NCBI RefSeq assembly: GCF_025499515.1
Contig: NZ_JAMKFA010000007.1
Location: forward strand, 1 to 64,000
Source: Flavobacterium odoriferum
Lineage (GTDB): Bacteria; Bacteroidota; Bacteroidia; Flavobacteriales; Flavobacteriaceae
Direction: 5' to 3'
DNA length: 64,000 nucleotides
Shown here: positions 43,317 through 51,331 of the stretch, one piece after another
Layout of the letters: each line of letters starts with the position of its first letter
How positions within the stretch are numbered: position 1 is the first letter of the stretch
Notes under the pieces: generated by a model
What the model saw: only the letters and a program-made list of their open reading frames with translations
The model's database searches: none
What the model was told of the DNA's origin: nothing
Program-made: the position numbers and the translations under genes

Positions 43317-44039
43317 ATGAAAAAACAATTAGCTATAATTATCATTTTTCAATTTCAATTTTTACTTGGTCAAAACCTTGAAAAATTTGATTCGATAGTT
43401 TTCAGATATAACTACTCATCTTCAGCCTCAAGAAAACATATATACGAAACTGAAATCACAAAAATAATTCGAATAGATGATTCATATAATATTTCAAATA
43501 AAAATATAGATTCGTCATTGATTACTAATTTATGGACTGAATTAAACACAAAAAGAGACAATTTTACTTATGACTATTTTTTATCAAAAAAATTAAATGT
43601 AAAAAAGAGCAAAATAAAAAAACATATAAACTTTTATAACCCAATACTAACGATTAAAAATAAAAAGATTACTCAAAAAATAAAAAATCAGTTAATTATT
43701 GATATTAAAAATTTGAAGAGTTTTTCAGAATTTATTGCGCATGAAAAACCAAAAAAGGAGTCACTTTATGGTAGTGTAGATGGTAGTAAAAATATTTCAA
43801 TTCATTTTTTTTATAATGGTAAAAGTTCGCTTTTTCAATTTGAAACTTTTCATAATTGTGGGCAGCCTTTTTATTTGGGAGAAAAACTTATTGAAAATAA
43901 AACGGTAAATTTAGATGTTAATCAATTAATACTGGATATAATTCCAAACAAATCAAAATTCAGAAAAGAATTCAGTTATAATAATATTCTAGATAAGTAC
44001 ATAAATTGGTATATTTTAAAAGAATTTGAAAAAATTTAA
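43317..44039 (+). CDS. Secreted hypothetical protein
   Basis: 240 residues, Lys/Asn-rich, with a signal peptide (MKKQLAIIIIFQFQFLLGQ). The rest alternates beta segments with charged loops; a Cys lies in FHNCGQPFYLGEKL near 180. I do not recognise the family. Composition is strongly AT-driven (many Lys, Ile, Asn), unlike the gene before it, which may indicate recent arrival. Confidence 0.6.
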   Translation: MKKQLAIIIIFQFQFLLGQNLEKFDSIVFRYNYSSSASRKHIYETEITKIIRIDDSYNISNKNIDSSLITNLWTELNTKRDNFTYDYFLSKKLNVKKSKIKKHINFYNPILTIKNKKITQKIKNQLIIDIKNLKSFSEFIAHEKPKKESLYGSVDGSKNISIHFFYNGKSSLFQFETFHNCGQPFYLGEKLIENKTVNLDVNQLILDIIPNKSKFRKEFSYNNILDKYINWYILKEFEKI

Positions 44040-44094
44040 TTCCTTTCCCAACCTTTTCCCCACTTTTCTACTCTATATAAAAAAGCGAAGTCAA

Positions 44095-44175
44095 TAACAA
44101 GTTCAATGTCAAGTTCAAGTACAAAAAGCTAAAACAAATTGAAAATTGAATTTGCACTTGAACTTGATTTTTGAA
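44095..44175. repeat. Short-word tract with hairpin before the sigma gene
   Basis: AAGTTCAA words repeat, and TCAAGTTCAAGT (44109-44120) pairs perfectly with ACTTGAACTTGA (44156-44167). Could fold upstream of the sigma factor gene, or be filler sequence. Confidence 0.55.
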
Positions 44176-44189
44176 AATAAAAACATTTT

Positions 44190-44723
44190 ATGGATGTAAA
44201 ACACATACAAGGCTGCCGAAAACAACACCGCGAAGCGCAACGCTTGGTGTATGAAACTATGGCGCCAAAACTCTATCGTTTGTGTAAACGGTATTTAAAA
44301 AAGGAGGAAGAAATAGAAGAAGTATTGGCCGATGCTTTTTTTACAATATTTACAAAAATAGAACAACTAAAAGAAGACTTGGCTTTTGAAGCATGGGCAC
44401 GAAAAATAACGGTGAACAACTGTCTTTTACAAATTAAAAAGAACATTAACTTTAATTTGTATTTGGAAGATGTGAGCTACAATTCGCAACCCTTAGCCGA
44501 TGAAGTCACCGATTTAGAGGAAGAAGATTTGCTCAATTTACTACAATACATTCCGGATGGATGCCAAACGATTTTTAATTTGTTTGTGATTGAAGGTTAT
44601 TCACACAAAGAAATTGCAGAGCAACTTGGCATTAGCGAAGGAACATCCAAATCGCAATTGAATGCGGCGAAAAGTAAATTAAAAGAATTGGTAAGAACTT
44701 TTTATTATCAAAAAGCAAAATAA
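44190..44723 (+). CDS. ECF RNA polymerase sigma factor
   Basis: 177 residues with sigma-70 region 2 (MAPKLYRLCKRYLKKEEEIEEVLADAFFTIFTKIEQLK, about 25-62) and region 4 (LQYIPDGCQTIFNLFVIEGYSHKEIAEQLGISEGTSKSQL, about 115-155), without region 3. The next gene starts two bases after its stop and encodes a one-helix membrane protein, the usual place for an anti-sigma factor, though that protein lacks a recognisable anti-sigma domain. Confidence 0.93.
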   Translation: MDVKHIQGCRKQHREAQRLVYETMAPKLYRLCKRYLKKEEEIEEVLADAFFTIFTKIEQLKEDLAFEAWARKITVNNCLLQIKKNINFNLYLEDVSYNSQPLADEVTDLEEEDLLNLLQYIPDGCQTIFNLFVIEGYSHKEIAEQLGISEGTSKSQLNAAKSKLKELVRTFYYQKAK

Positions 44724-44725
44724 TC

Positions 44726-45616
44726 ATGGGAACAGAAGAAAAATTATATAAAAAAATACAACAAGCTGCAGAAAACGCAGAGCAAAAAGACTTTCCAGGT
44801 ATGGAGAAGATTTGGGCACGCGTTGAAGATAAGCTAGAAACACAAACCCTTCAAAAAGAGAAACATTTGTGGAAAAAATTAGCGGTAGCAGCATCAGTTG
44901 TTTTAGTGGGAACATTAACTTTTTTCTTACTGCAAGAAAAAGAAAATGTAATAATTCCAAAAAACACAATTACTACGATTGATTCATCGAAAAACAACAT
45001 TCCAACACCTGAATCGGCAAATGGTTTAGTGAATACATCTCCAGAAATTAAAAAAGATGCGGAGCAGATTTTGCAACAACAAATCGTAATTCAAAACAAC
45101 ATTGTGATTAACGATACTATCAATTACAAATCGAAAAAAGAAGTTGCACTACCAACTATTGCAATGGAAGAAGTTCAAGAAGTGGCTAAAACAAGTTTGG
45201 CTCCGAGTTACAATAATAGTATGTCTAATTCAGCTTCAACGAATAATTCAGGTTATTTGGCTAAAGGAAAACGTTATGATATTACAATGAATTCGGCTGA
45301 AACTACTCAAGAAAAAGATAAAAACGCTGCTAATGATGATTTAGTAGTTATTGATGGAAAATTAACCAAAAAATCACCAAAAAATATTTCAAATGCAGAT
45401 TATGAATCTGTTATTGAACTTAAAAATCCATTATACTATATCAATGGAGTCGCTTATACAGAAGAAGAATTATATGGAGAAAATCCAACTAGCCCATATG
45501 CACCATTGAGCAAACAAAATATTGACACCATTGTTGTTTTACAACCTGAAAGAGCTATTTCGATTTATGGTGATAAAGGAAAAAATGGGGTTATTATAAT
45601 TACGATTAAGAAGTAA
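44726..45616 (+). CDS. Sigma-operon membrane protein with C-terminal plug-like motif
   Basis: 296 residues: short cytoplasmic N-terminus, membrane helix near 50-67 (KLAVAASVVLVGTLTFFLL), then a Ser/Asn-rich periplasmic part. The end, YYINGVAYTEEELY then IVVLQPERAISIYGDKGKNGVIIITIKK in parts, is the short TonB-plug-like motif seen in Bacteroidetes receptors and BlaR-type proteins. Position suggests a sigma-antagonist or signal relay; the plug motif suggests contact with an outer-membrane partner. Both are inferences. Confidence 0.75.
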   Translation: MGTEEKLYKKIQQAAENAEQKDFPGMEKIWARVEDKLETQTLQKEKHLWKKLAVAASVVLVGTLTFFLLQEKENVIIPKNTITTIDSSKNNIPTPESANGLVNTSPEIKKDAEQILQQQIVIQNNIVINDTINYKSKKEVALPTIAMEEVQEVAKTSLAPSYNNSMSNSASTNNSGYLAKGKRYDITMNSAETTQEKDKNAANDDLVVIDGKLTKKSPKNISNADYESVIELKNPLYYINGVAYTEEELYGENPTSPYAPLSKQNIDTIVVLQPERAISIYGDKGKNGVIIITIKK

Positions 45617-45640
45617 GAAATTCAATATCAAATTCAAATT

Positions 45641-46198
45641 ATGAAAGTTATTAATTTATATATATTATTATTTATAAGTGTAAACTTAGCATTTACACAA
45701 GAAGAAAACCCAAAAACTGGTTGGAAAATTAGTGATAGAGCTATTATAAGAAATAATCAGGAAGCCATTTTTGTCATAAATGGAAATATTGTCCATAAAG
45801 AAATTATGGAAGTTATAAACCCAAAAAACATAGCATCACTGAATGTTTTAAAAAATGAAAATGCCATAAATACATATGGCGAAATTGCAAAAAGCGGCGC
45901 ATTAATAGTTACCACTAAAAATATTTCTGAAAAAGAATTAAATAACCTTTACGAATTATATCCTTTTATTACAAAAGAAAATCTTCAGGAAAAAGCTTAT
46001 ACTATTTCAGGGGCTATTTACGATTGTGAAAAACTTGAAATTCCAGGTGCAACAATTTTAAATTTGAACACAAACAAGTCAACAACCTCAGATTTTTTTG
46101 GAAAATTTACTTTGGAAGTTCGAAAAGGAGATATATTAAAAATCGAATTAAATGGTTATAAATCAGAAAGAATAAAATTGATTCTAAAAATGACTTAG
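45641..46198 (+). CDS. Carboxypeptidase-like regulatory/plug-motif protein, 5' part of a frameshifted gene
   Basis: 185 residues: signal peptide (MKVINLYILLFISVNLAFTQ), a plug-like motif (AIFVINGNIVHKEI ... NTYGEIAKSGALIVTTK, about 45-90), then a carboxypeptidase-D-like regulatory domain (ISGAIYDCEKLEIPGATILNLNTNKSTTSDFFGKF, about 120-155). The frame stops at 46198 in KLILKMT, but the -1 frame reads KNDLVIQLSENP straight on into the next open frame. One extra A in the A5 run at 46183-46189 would join them. Confidence 0.7.
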   Translation: MKVINLYILLFISVNLAFTQEENPKTGWKISDRAIIRNNQEAIFVINGNIVHKEIMEVINPKNIASLNVLKNENAINTYGEIAKSGALIVTTKNISEKELNNLYELYPFITKENLQEKAYTISGAIYDCEKLEIPGATILNLNTNKSTTSDFFGKFTLEVRKGDILKIELNGYKSERIKLILKMT

Positions 46199-46236
46199 TA
46201 ATTCAACTTTCAGAAAACCCAAACAATCCTAAAATT

Positions 46237-47058
46237 ATGGTCGCAAAACCCGTAATTTATCTTTATCCAACAGAAAAAACTGAAATTGATTTACAACTGA
46301 ATTTCAAAGGAAAATTACTAACTACATTTCCTAAATACGATAAAAATTGGGATGTAATAGCTGAACCAAACGGACAAATTTTTGACAAGAAAACTAATCG
46401 TTATTATAGTTCTTTATTTTGGGATGGAACCATTGACTTTTCAGATGAGCATTACAAATATGATGATGGTTTTATAGTTCCAAAGGAAAAGTTAGCTGAA
46501 TTTTTAATCGAAAAATTAGAACACATTGGTTTAAACAATCAAGAAACAAATGATTTTATTCAGTATTGGTTACCCATTTTAGAACGAAATAAATACAATT
46601 TTATTCATTTCTTGATAAACGAAGAATGCGACGAAATTGCTACTTTAAACGTCAATCCAAAACCAGAAACTACTATTAGAATTTACATGGAATTTTATGG
46701 TTTAGAGAATAGAACTATAATCAAAGAACAACAACTTTCAAAAACCGAAAGAAAAGGTTTTACACTTGTAGAATGGGGTGGTGCTGATTTTAGTGGAGAA
46801 ATATCTAAAGAAGATTTCTTTACAATTAATAAACTTCCTGAATATATAACTACATCACACAAAAGAAAAGATCCAAAAAACATCCAACCCTTGTATGTAA
46901 TAGATAATAAAATTTCAACTAAAAAAGAATTTGACAAACTGTATCCATTTCAAATTAAAAAAATTAAAACTTTTAGTGGCAAAGAAGGAGCAGGATTATA
47001 TGGGCAAGATGGTATTAATGGAGTTTTTGAAATCACCACTAAAAACCCTGAAAAATGA
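46237..47058 (+). CDS. 'KPVIYLYPT' domain with plug-like tail, 3' part of the same frameshifted gene
   Basis: 273 residues. It opens MVAKPVIYLYPTEKTEIDLQLNF, a conserved start of a domain I have seen in Bacteroidetes proteins of unknown function, rich in aromatic beta strands (LVEWGGADFSGE). The end repeats a plug-like motif (LYVIDNKISTKKEF, then GLYGQDGINGVFEITTK). No signal peptide or good leader of its own: coding continues upstream in frame through about 46187. Probably part of one protein of about 470 residues with the preceding frame. Confidence 0.7.
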   Translation: MVAKPVIYLYPTEKTEIDLQLNFKGKLLTTFPKYDKNWDVIAEPNGQIFDKKTNRYYSSLFWDGTIDFSDEHYKYDDGFIVPKEKLAEFLIEKLEHIGLNNQETNDFIQYWLPILERNKYNFIHFLINEECDEIATLNVNPKPETTIRIYMEFYGLENRTIIKEQQLSKTERKGFTLVEWGGADFSGEISKEDFFTINKLPEYITTSHKRKDPKNIQPLYVIDNKISTKKEFDKLYPFQIKKIKTFSGKEGAGLYGQDGINGVFEITTKNPEK

Positions 47059-47405
47059 AAAAGTTACAATTGATTTTAACAATCTTTCTTATCTCTTTTA
47101 CACTTCAAGCGCAAGAGAAAAAACAAAACGACACTATTAAAATCGAAATCAATTCAAACACTAAAACCATTTATGTTTTAGGCGGAATTGCATCAGTAAT
47201 TACCAAAGAAGATTTGGCTTTTGCTAAAAAATACAATGTGCATTTTCATGATTTTGGTTGCATTGCACCCACAAATTTTGAAGAATACGAAGCTAAAAAT
47301 GAATTGATTTTTGATTTTTTGAATAAAACCTATGGAATGCAATGGCAAAAAGAAATTAACCCAAGTGTTTTAGGTTTTGAAAAGTGGAAAAAGAAAGAAA
47401 TATAA
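47055..47405 (+). CDS. Secreted hypothetical protein
   Basis: 116 residues with a signal peptide (MKKLQLILTIFLISFTLQAQ). The mature part holds KTIYVLGGIASVITKEDLAFAKKYNVHFHDFGC and ends FLNKTYGMQWQKEINPSVLGFEKWKKK, a tail I recall from small flavobacterial proteins of unknown function. Its ATG overlaps the preceding stop by four bases (ATGA), so it belongs to the sigma operon. Confidence 0.72.
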   Translation: MKKLQLILTIFLISFTLQAQEKKQNDTIKIEINSNTKTIYVLGGIASVITKEDLAFAKKYNVHFHDFGCIAPTNFEEYEAKNELIFDFLNKTYGMQWQKEINPSVLGFEKWKKKEI

Positions 47406-47431
47406 AAAAAGCTCCAACAGGAGCTTTTTTT
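47404..47431. terminator. Bidirectional terminator after the sigma operon
   Basis: AAAAAAAGCTCC, AACA loop, GGAGCTTTTTTT; lies between convergent genes. Confidence 0.9.
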
Positions 47432-49064
47432 ATTTCTCAATCTCTTTCAAAGAATCCATTTTCTTGTGTGCTAAGAATCCTTTGATATCTTCGAAATGTT
47501 CTTTTACACGTTTGTTACCGAATTCAAAAACTTTTTCTGCCAATCCGTCAAGGAAATCACGGTCGTGAGATACCAAGATTAAAGTTCCATCAAAATCACG
47601 TAAAGCATCTTTGATGATGTCTTTTGTTTTCATATCTAAATGGTTTGAAGGCTCATCTAAAATCAGAAGATTTACGGGTTCTAACAATAATTTAATCATG
47701 GCTAAACGTGTTTTTTCTCCTCCAGAAAGTACTTTTACTTTCTTTTGAATATCATCACCTTGAAACATGAATGCTCCCAAAATATTTTTTATTTGTGTAC
47801 GAACATCTCCAACGGCAATTCTATCAATCGTTTCAAAAATAGTAGCATTTTCGTCTAATTGAGCGGCTTGATTTTGAGCAAAATACCCAATTTGAGCATT
47901 GTGACCAATTTCTACAGAACCTCCATTGATTTCAATTTCTTTCATAATGGCTTTAATCATGGTTGATTTACCTTCACCATTTTTCCCCACGAAAGCTACT
48001 TTTTGTCCACGTTCGATAACTAAATTCGCATCTTTAAAAATTAGTTTATCTCCATACGATTTTTCTAAATCTTTAACAATTACAGGATATTGACCAGAAC
48101 GAGCTGATGGTGGAAATTTCAATTTTAAAGCCGATGTATCAATTTCATCCACTTCAATAGGAACAATCTTTTCTAACATTCTAACACGCGATTGCACTTG
48201 TTCGGTTTTAGAAAAAGTTCCTCTAAAACGTTCAATAAACGCTTGATTATCGGCAATGAATTTTTGCTGTTCTTCATACGCTTTTTGTTGGTGAACACGT
48301 CTGTCTTTTCGCAATTCTAAATAATGAGAATATTTAGCTTTGTAATCGTAAATTCTTCCCATTGTAACTTCGATAGTACGATTGGTGATATTATCAACAA
48401 ATGCTCTATCGTGCGAAATTACCATAACTGCTTTGGCTTGCGTAATCAAAAATTCTTCCAACCATTCGATACTATCCATATCTAAGTGATTCGTTGGCTC
48501 ATCCAAAAGAATTAAATCGGGTTTTGTTAAAAGGATTTTTGCTAATTCAATACGCATTCTCCAACCACCAGAAAACTCTTTTGTAGGGCGATTGAAATCT
48601 TCTCTTTCAAATCCTAAACCTTTTAATATTTTTTCAACTTCAGCTTCATAGTTTACTTCTTCAATTGAATAATATTTTTCAGATAATTCCGAAACTTTTT
48701 CAATCAATTTCATGTACTCATCACTTTCATAATCAGTACGAACAGTCAATTGCTCATTGATTTCGTCGATTTCTTTTTTCATATTCAACACCGATGCAAA
48801 TGCTTTTGATGTTTCTTCCATTACAGTACAATTATCTTCGGTTAATAAATGCTGTGGTAAATAAGCTATAACAGCATCGCTTGGCGCCGAAATAACACCG
48901 CGAGTTGGTTTATTTGCCCCAGCAACAATTTTTAAAAGCGTAGACTTTCCTGCTCCATTTTTACCCATTAGGGCAATTTTATCGGTTTCATTAATGGCAA
49001 AAGTTACTTCGCTAAAAAGAGTGGTTCCGCCAAATTCTACGGCGATGTCGTTTACTGTAATCAT
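47430..49064 (-). CDS. ABC-F family ATPase
   Basis: 544 residues, two ABC ATPase domains in one chain and no membrane helices. Walker A GKNGAGKSTLL (near 35) and GKNGEGKSTM (near 350); signatures FSGGWRMRIELAK and LSGGEKTRLAM; Walker B LILLDEPTNHLD and LILDEPSNHLD. The charged linker (about 240-310) is typical of ABC-F proteins acting on ribosomes. It resembles the YbiT/YkpA group rather than a known resistance protein, but assignment within ABC-F needs a tree. Confidence 0.93.
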   Translation of the reverse strand: MITVNDIAVEFGGTTLFSEVTFAINETDKIALMGKNGAGKSTLLKIVAGANKPTRGVISAPSDAVIAYLPQHLLTEDNCTVMEETSKAFASVLNMKKEIDEINEQLTVRTDYESDEYMKLIEKVSELSEKYYSIEEVNYEAEVEKILKGLGFEREDFNRPTKEFSGGWRMRIELAKILLTKPDLILLDEPTNHLDMDSIEWLEEFLITQAKAVMVISHDRAFVDNITNRTIEVTMGRIYDYKAKYSHYLELRKDRRVHQQKAYEEQQKFIADNQAFIERFRGTFSKTEQVQSRVRMLEKIVPIEVDEIDTSALKLKFPPSARSGQYPVIVKDLEKSYGDKLIFKDANLVIERGQKVAFVGKNGEGKSTMIKAIMKEIEINGGSVEIGHNAQIGYFAQNQAAQLDENATIFETIDRIAVGDVRTQIKNILGAFMFQGDDIQKKVKVLSGGEKTRLAMIKLLLEPVNLLILDEPSNHLDMKTKDIIKDALRDFDGTLILVSHDRDFLDGLAEKVFEFGNKRVKEHFEDIKGFLAHKKMDSLKEIEK

Positions 49065-49186
49065 TTTTTAAAGTAAAAAGTTAGAAGTAAAAAGTAAAAA
49101 GTCTTTTTACTAAAATTTTTGAAGGTGCAAAGATAGGTTAATTAGTGAATTTGACAATTAAGAATTTATCATCAAAATAAAAAAAG

Positions 49187-49209
49187 CTCCTGTAAAACAG
49201 TAGCTTTAT
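49187..49209 (-). terminator. Terminator of the DUF2007 gene
   Basis: AAAGCTCCTGT and ACAGTAGCTTT pair with one mismatch around an AAA loop; minus-strand side ends in T. Confidence 0.7.
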
Positions 49210-49228
49210 AATTATTATTGCTCTTGAA

Positions 49229-49447
49229 TTATAAACTCATTCTAAATTCTTCTAAAACTGGACTAATTTTTCCGTAATAGCGTTCGTCTACAAATAATTC
49301 TACTGCTAAATCTGTATTACCAAAACCTGCCAATCGAGCTGATTGTAAATTGTCTTTTTTTAGAACATCAACACCAACTGCTTCAATTTTTTGCTTTAAT
49401 GTTTCGGCTAAAATCTCACTTCCCGAAAAAACTTTCATCATTCCCAT
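49229..49447 (-). CDS. DUF2007 protein (putative signal-transducing protein)
   Basis: 72 residues: MMKVFSGSEILAETLKQKIEAVGVDVLKKDN followed by VELFVDERYYGKISPVLEEFR, the compact fold of DUF2007, related to PII-like small domains. Alternative starts at the third or fourth residue are possible. Thirteen bases separate it from the helicase gene upstream, so probably one operon. Function unknown. Confidence 0.85.
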   Translation of the reverse strand: MGMMKVFSGSEILAETLKQKIEAVGVDVLKKDNLQSARLAGFGNTDLAVELFVDERYYGKISPVLEEFRMSL

Positions 49448-49460
49448 AACTATCTATAAT

Positions 49461-50075
49461 TTATTCTTCTGATTCGAAGAAAAGTGGTTCAATCATTATT
49501 CTGTCTGCTAAAACTTCTACTCTTTCGGTAATTTGAGAACAGAAAAACAAACGTTGTGTTTTTTCAGCACTCATAGAAAGTCGTTGAATAATAGAATCCT
49601 CGCGTTTGCGCAACATTTCTTCTACATCATCAACCACAAACATTTTAATGGTATTCATATTAAATCCCGCAGAAGAAAACATTTCATTGATTCGAATTGG
49701 CGTTCCAATTAAAACATCCATTCCTAATGAAATTTGGTTTTTATCGTAATCCATATCGCCTTTTTCATGCACTCCAAAAACACGTAAATTTGTGTAATGA
49801 TTTAGTTTTTTGAATTGCTCAACTGCTTCCAAAACTTTTTCTTTGTCCTGAACCAAAACCAAAGCACGTGTACTTTCACCCACTGGTTTTTCCATTCTTT
49901 GGATGACATTCAATAAAATAGTAGTAGTTTTTCCAGAACCATTTGGCGATTGAATAACCGCATCAACACCACTTTTAATGGTTGAAAATGTTTCTTGTTG
50001 TAACTCATTCGCTTCAATAAAATCGTTTTCAATTAACGCTTTCTGAAGGTTGGGGTTTATTTTTTTTAATTGCAT
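49461..50075 (-). CDS. Single-domain DEAD-box-like helicase protein
   Basis: 204 residues, only the first RecA-like domain. Q-motif-like start (FIEANELQQETFSTI), motif I SPNGSGKTTT near 44, but motif II is VVDDVEE (DDVE in place of DEAD) and motif III is CSQ in place of SAT. The second helicase domain is absent: a stop follows at once and no remnant lies downstream. It may bind RNA or ATP without unwinding. Such short forms seem typical of Flavobacteria rather than a recent truncation. Confidence 0.82.
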   Translation of the reverse strand: MQLKKINPNLQKALIENDFIEANELQQETFSTIKSGVDAVIQSPNGSGKTTTILLNVIQRMEKPVGESTRALVLVQDKEKVLEAVEQFKKLNHYTNLRVFGVHEKGDMDYDKNQISLGMDVLIGTPIRINEMFSSAGFNMNTIKMFVVDDVEEMLRKREDSIIQRLSMSAEKTQRLFFCSQITERVEVLADRIMIEPLFFESEE

Positions 50076-50081
50076 TTTTAT

Positions 50082-50135
50082 TTAGTAATTAGTGAAGAGT
50101 GATTATTAATTAGCAAACTATTCACTAATTACTAA
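50082..50135. repeat. 15-bp perfect inverted repeat upstream of the helicase gene
   Basis: TTAGTAATTAGTGAA (50082-50096) and TTCACTAATTACTAA (50121-50135) with a 24-base loop made of similar words. Lies between the regulator stop and the helicase start; not followed by a T run. Confidence 0.7.
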
Positions 50136-50152
50136 TCATTTTTCACTTGGTA

Positions 50153-51316
50153 TTATTTACTCGCAAATAATTGCACGTCTTGTTCCGAAATTTCGTTGCC
50201 ACCTAAAATAATTAGACGTTCTACAACATTTCGTAACTCACGGATATTTCCGGTCCAATCGTATTCTTGTAATAATTTTATCGCTGATTTGGAAAAGCTT
50301 TTTACTGCATTTCCTTGTTCTGAAGCTATTTTTGCAGCAAAGTGTTCAATTAATTCTGGAATATCATCTCTTCTATCGTTTAAAGCCGGAACTTTGATTA
50401 AAATTACCGCTAAACGATGATACAAATCTTCTCTAAATCTCCCTTCCTCTATTTCTTTTTTTAAATCTTTATTGGTAGCTGCAACCACACGAACATTGAC
50501 TTTAATGTCTTTGTCTGCTCCTACTCTTTGAATTAAATTTTCTTGTAACGCACGTAAAACTTTAGCCTGAGCTGATAAACTCATATCGCCAATCTCATCT
50601 AAGAAAATGGTTCCGCCATCAGCCGCTTCAAATTTTCCAGCTCTGTCTTTTACAGCTGAAGTAAAAGCACCTTTTACATGACCAAATAATTCACTTTCAA
50701 TCAATTCAGACGGAATAGCGGCACAGTTTACTTCGATTATAGGAGCAGATGAACGCTCGCTTCTTTCATGTAATTGATGCGCTACTAATTCTTTTCCAGT
50801 TCCGTTTGGACCTGTTATTAAAACTCGGGCATCGGTAGGAGCAACTTTCTCAATCATAGTTTTAATATGATTGATAGCTTCACTGTTTCCTATCATTTCG
50901 TAGTTTTTAGAAACTTTCTTTTTCAAGATTTTGTTCTCTACTACCAATTGTTTTTTATCTAATGCATTACGAACCGTATTCAACAAACGATTCAAATCAG
51001 GTGGTTTTGAAATGTAATCAAAAGCACCTAATCGCATGGTATTTATTGCTGTTTCCAAATCTCCATGACCAGAAATCATGACCATTGGAATTTCAGGCTT
51101 GATTTTTTTTACAGCTTCTAATACCTCAACACCGTCCATTTTTGGCATTTTGATATCACAAAGAATTAAGTCATAATCTTCATTTTTGACTTTTTCTATT
51201 CCTTGCAAACCATCTTCCGCTTCTTCAACTTTATACGAATCATTTTCTTCGGAAAGTATTTTAGTTAATACTCTTCGAATTGCTGCTTCGTCTTCTATGA
51301 TAAGGATTTTACTCAT
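50153..51316 (-). CDS. NtrC-family response regulator lacking the DNA-binding tail
   Basis: 387 residues: receiver domain (1-120, phospho-acceptor Asp54 in ILCDIKMPKMDG) and sigma-54-type AAA domain (about 140-375; Walker A GPNGTGKE at 169-176, Walker B GGTIFLDEIGDM). The loop that touches sigma-54 reads GAFTSA (216-221) in place of GAFTGA. The protein stops after ELRNVVERLIILGGNEISEQDVQLFASK, without the Fis-type helix-turn-helix. No kinase gene adjoins. It may act without binding DNA. Confidence 0.9.
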   Translation of the reverse strand: MSKILIIEDEAAIRRVLTKILSEENDSYKVEEAEDGLQGIEKVKNEDYDLILCDIKMPKMDGVEVLEAVKKIKPEIPMVMISGHGDLETAINTMRLGAFDYISKPPDLNRLLNTVRNALDKKQLVVENKILKKKVSKNYEMIGNSEAINHIKTMIEKVAPTDARVLITGPNGTGKELVAHQLHERSERSSAPIIEVNCAAIPSELIESELFGHVKGAFTSAVKDRAGKFEAADGGTIFLDEIGDMSLSAQAKVLRALQENLIQRVGADKDIKVNVRVVAATNKDLKKEIEEGRFREDLYHRLAVILIKVPALNDRRDDIPELIEHFAAKIASEQGNAVKSFSKSAIKLLQEYDWTGNIRELRNVVERLIILGGNEISEQDVQLFASK

Positions 51317-51331
51317 TATTATGTTGTTGGT

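Noticed and set aside
46175..46200. Programmed ribosomal frameshift in the sigma-operon gene
   Set aside because: The zero-frame codons are CTA AAA ATG, which do not form an X-XXY-YYZ slip heptamer, and no stem-loop follows. A mutation or error is simpler.
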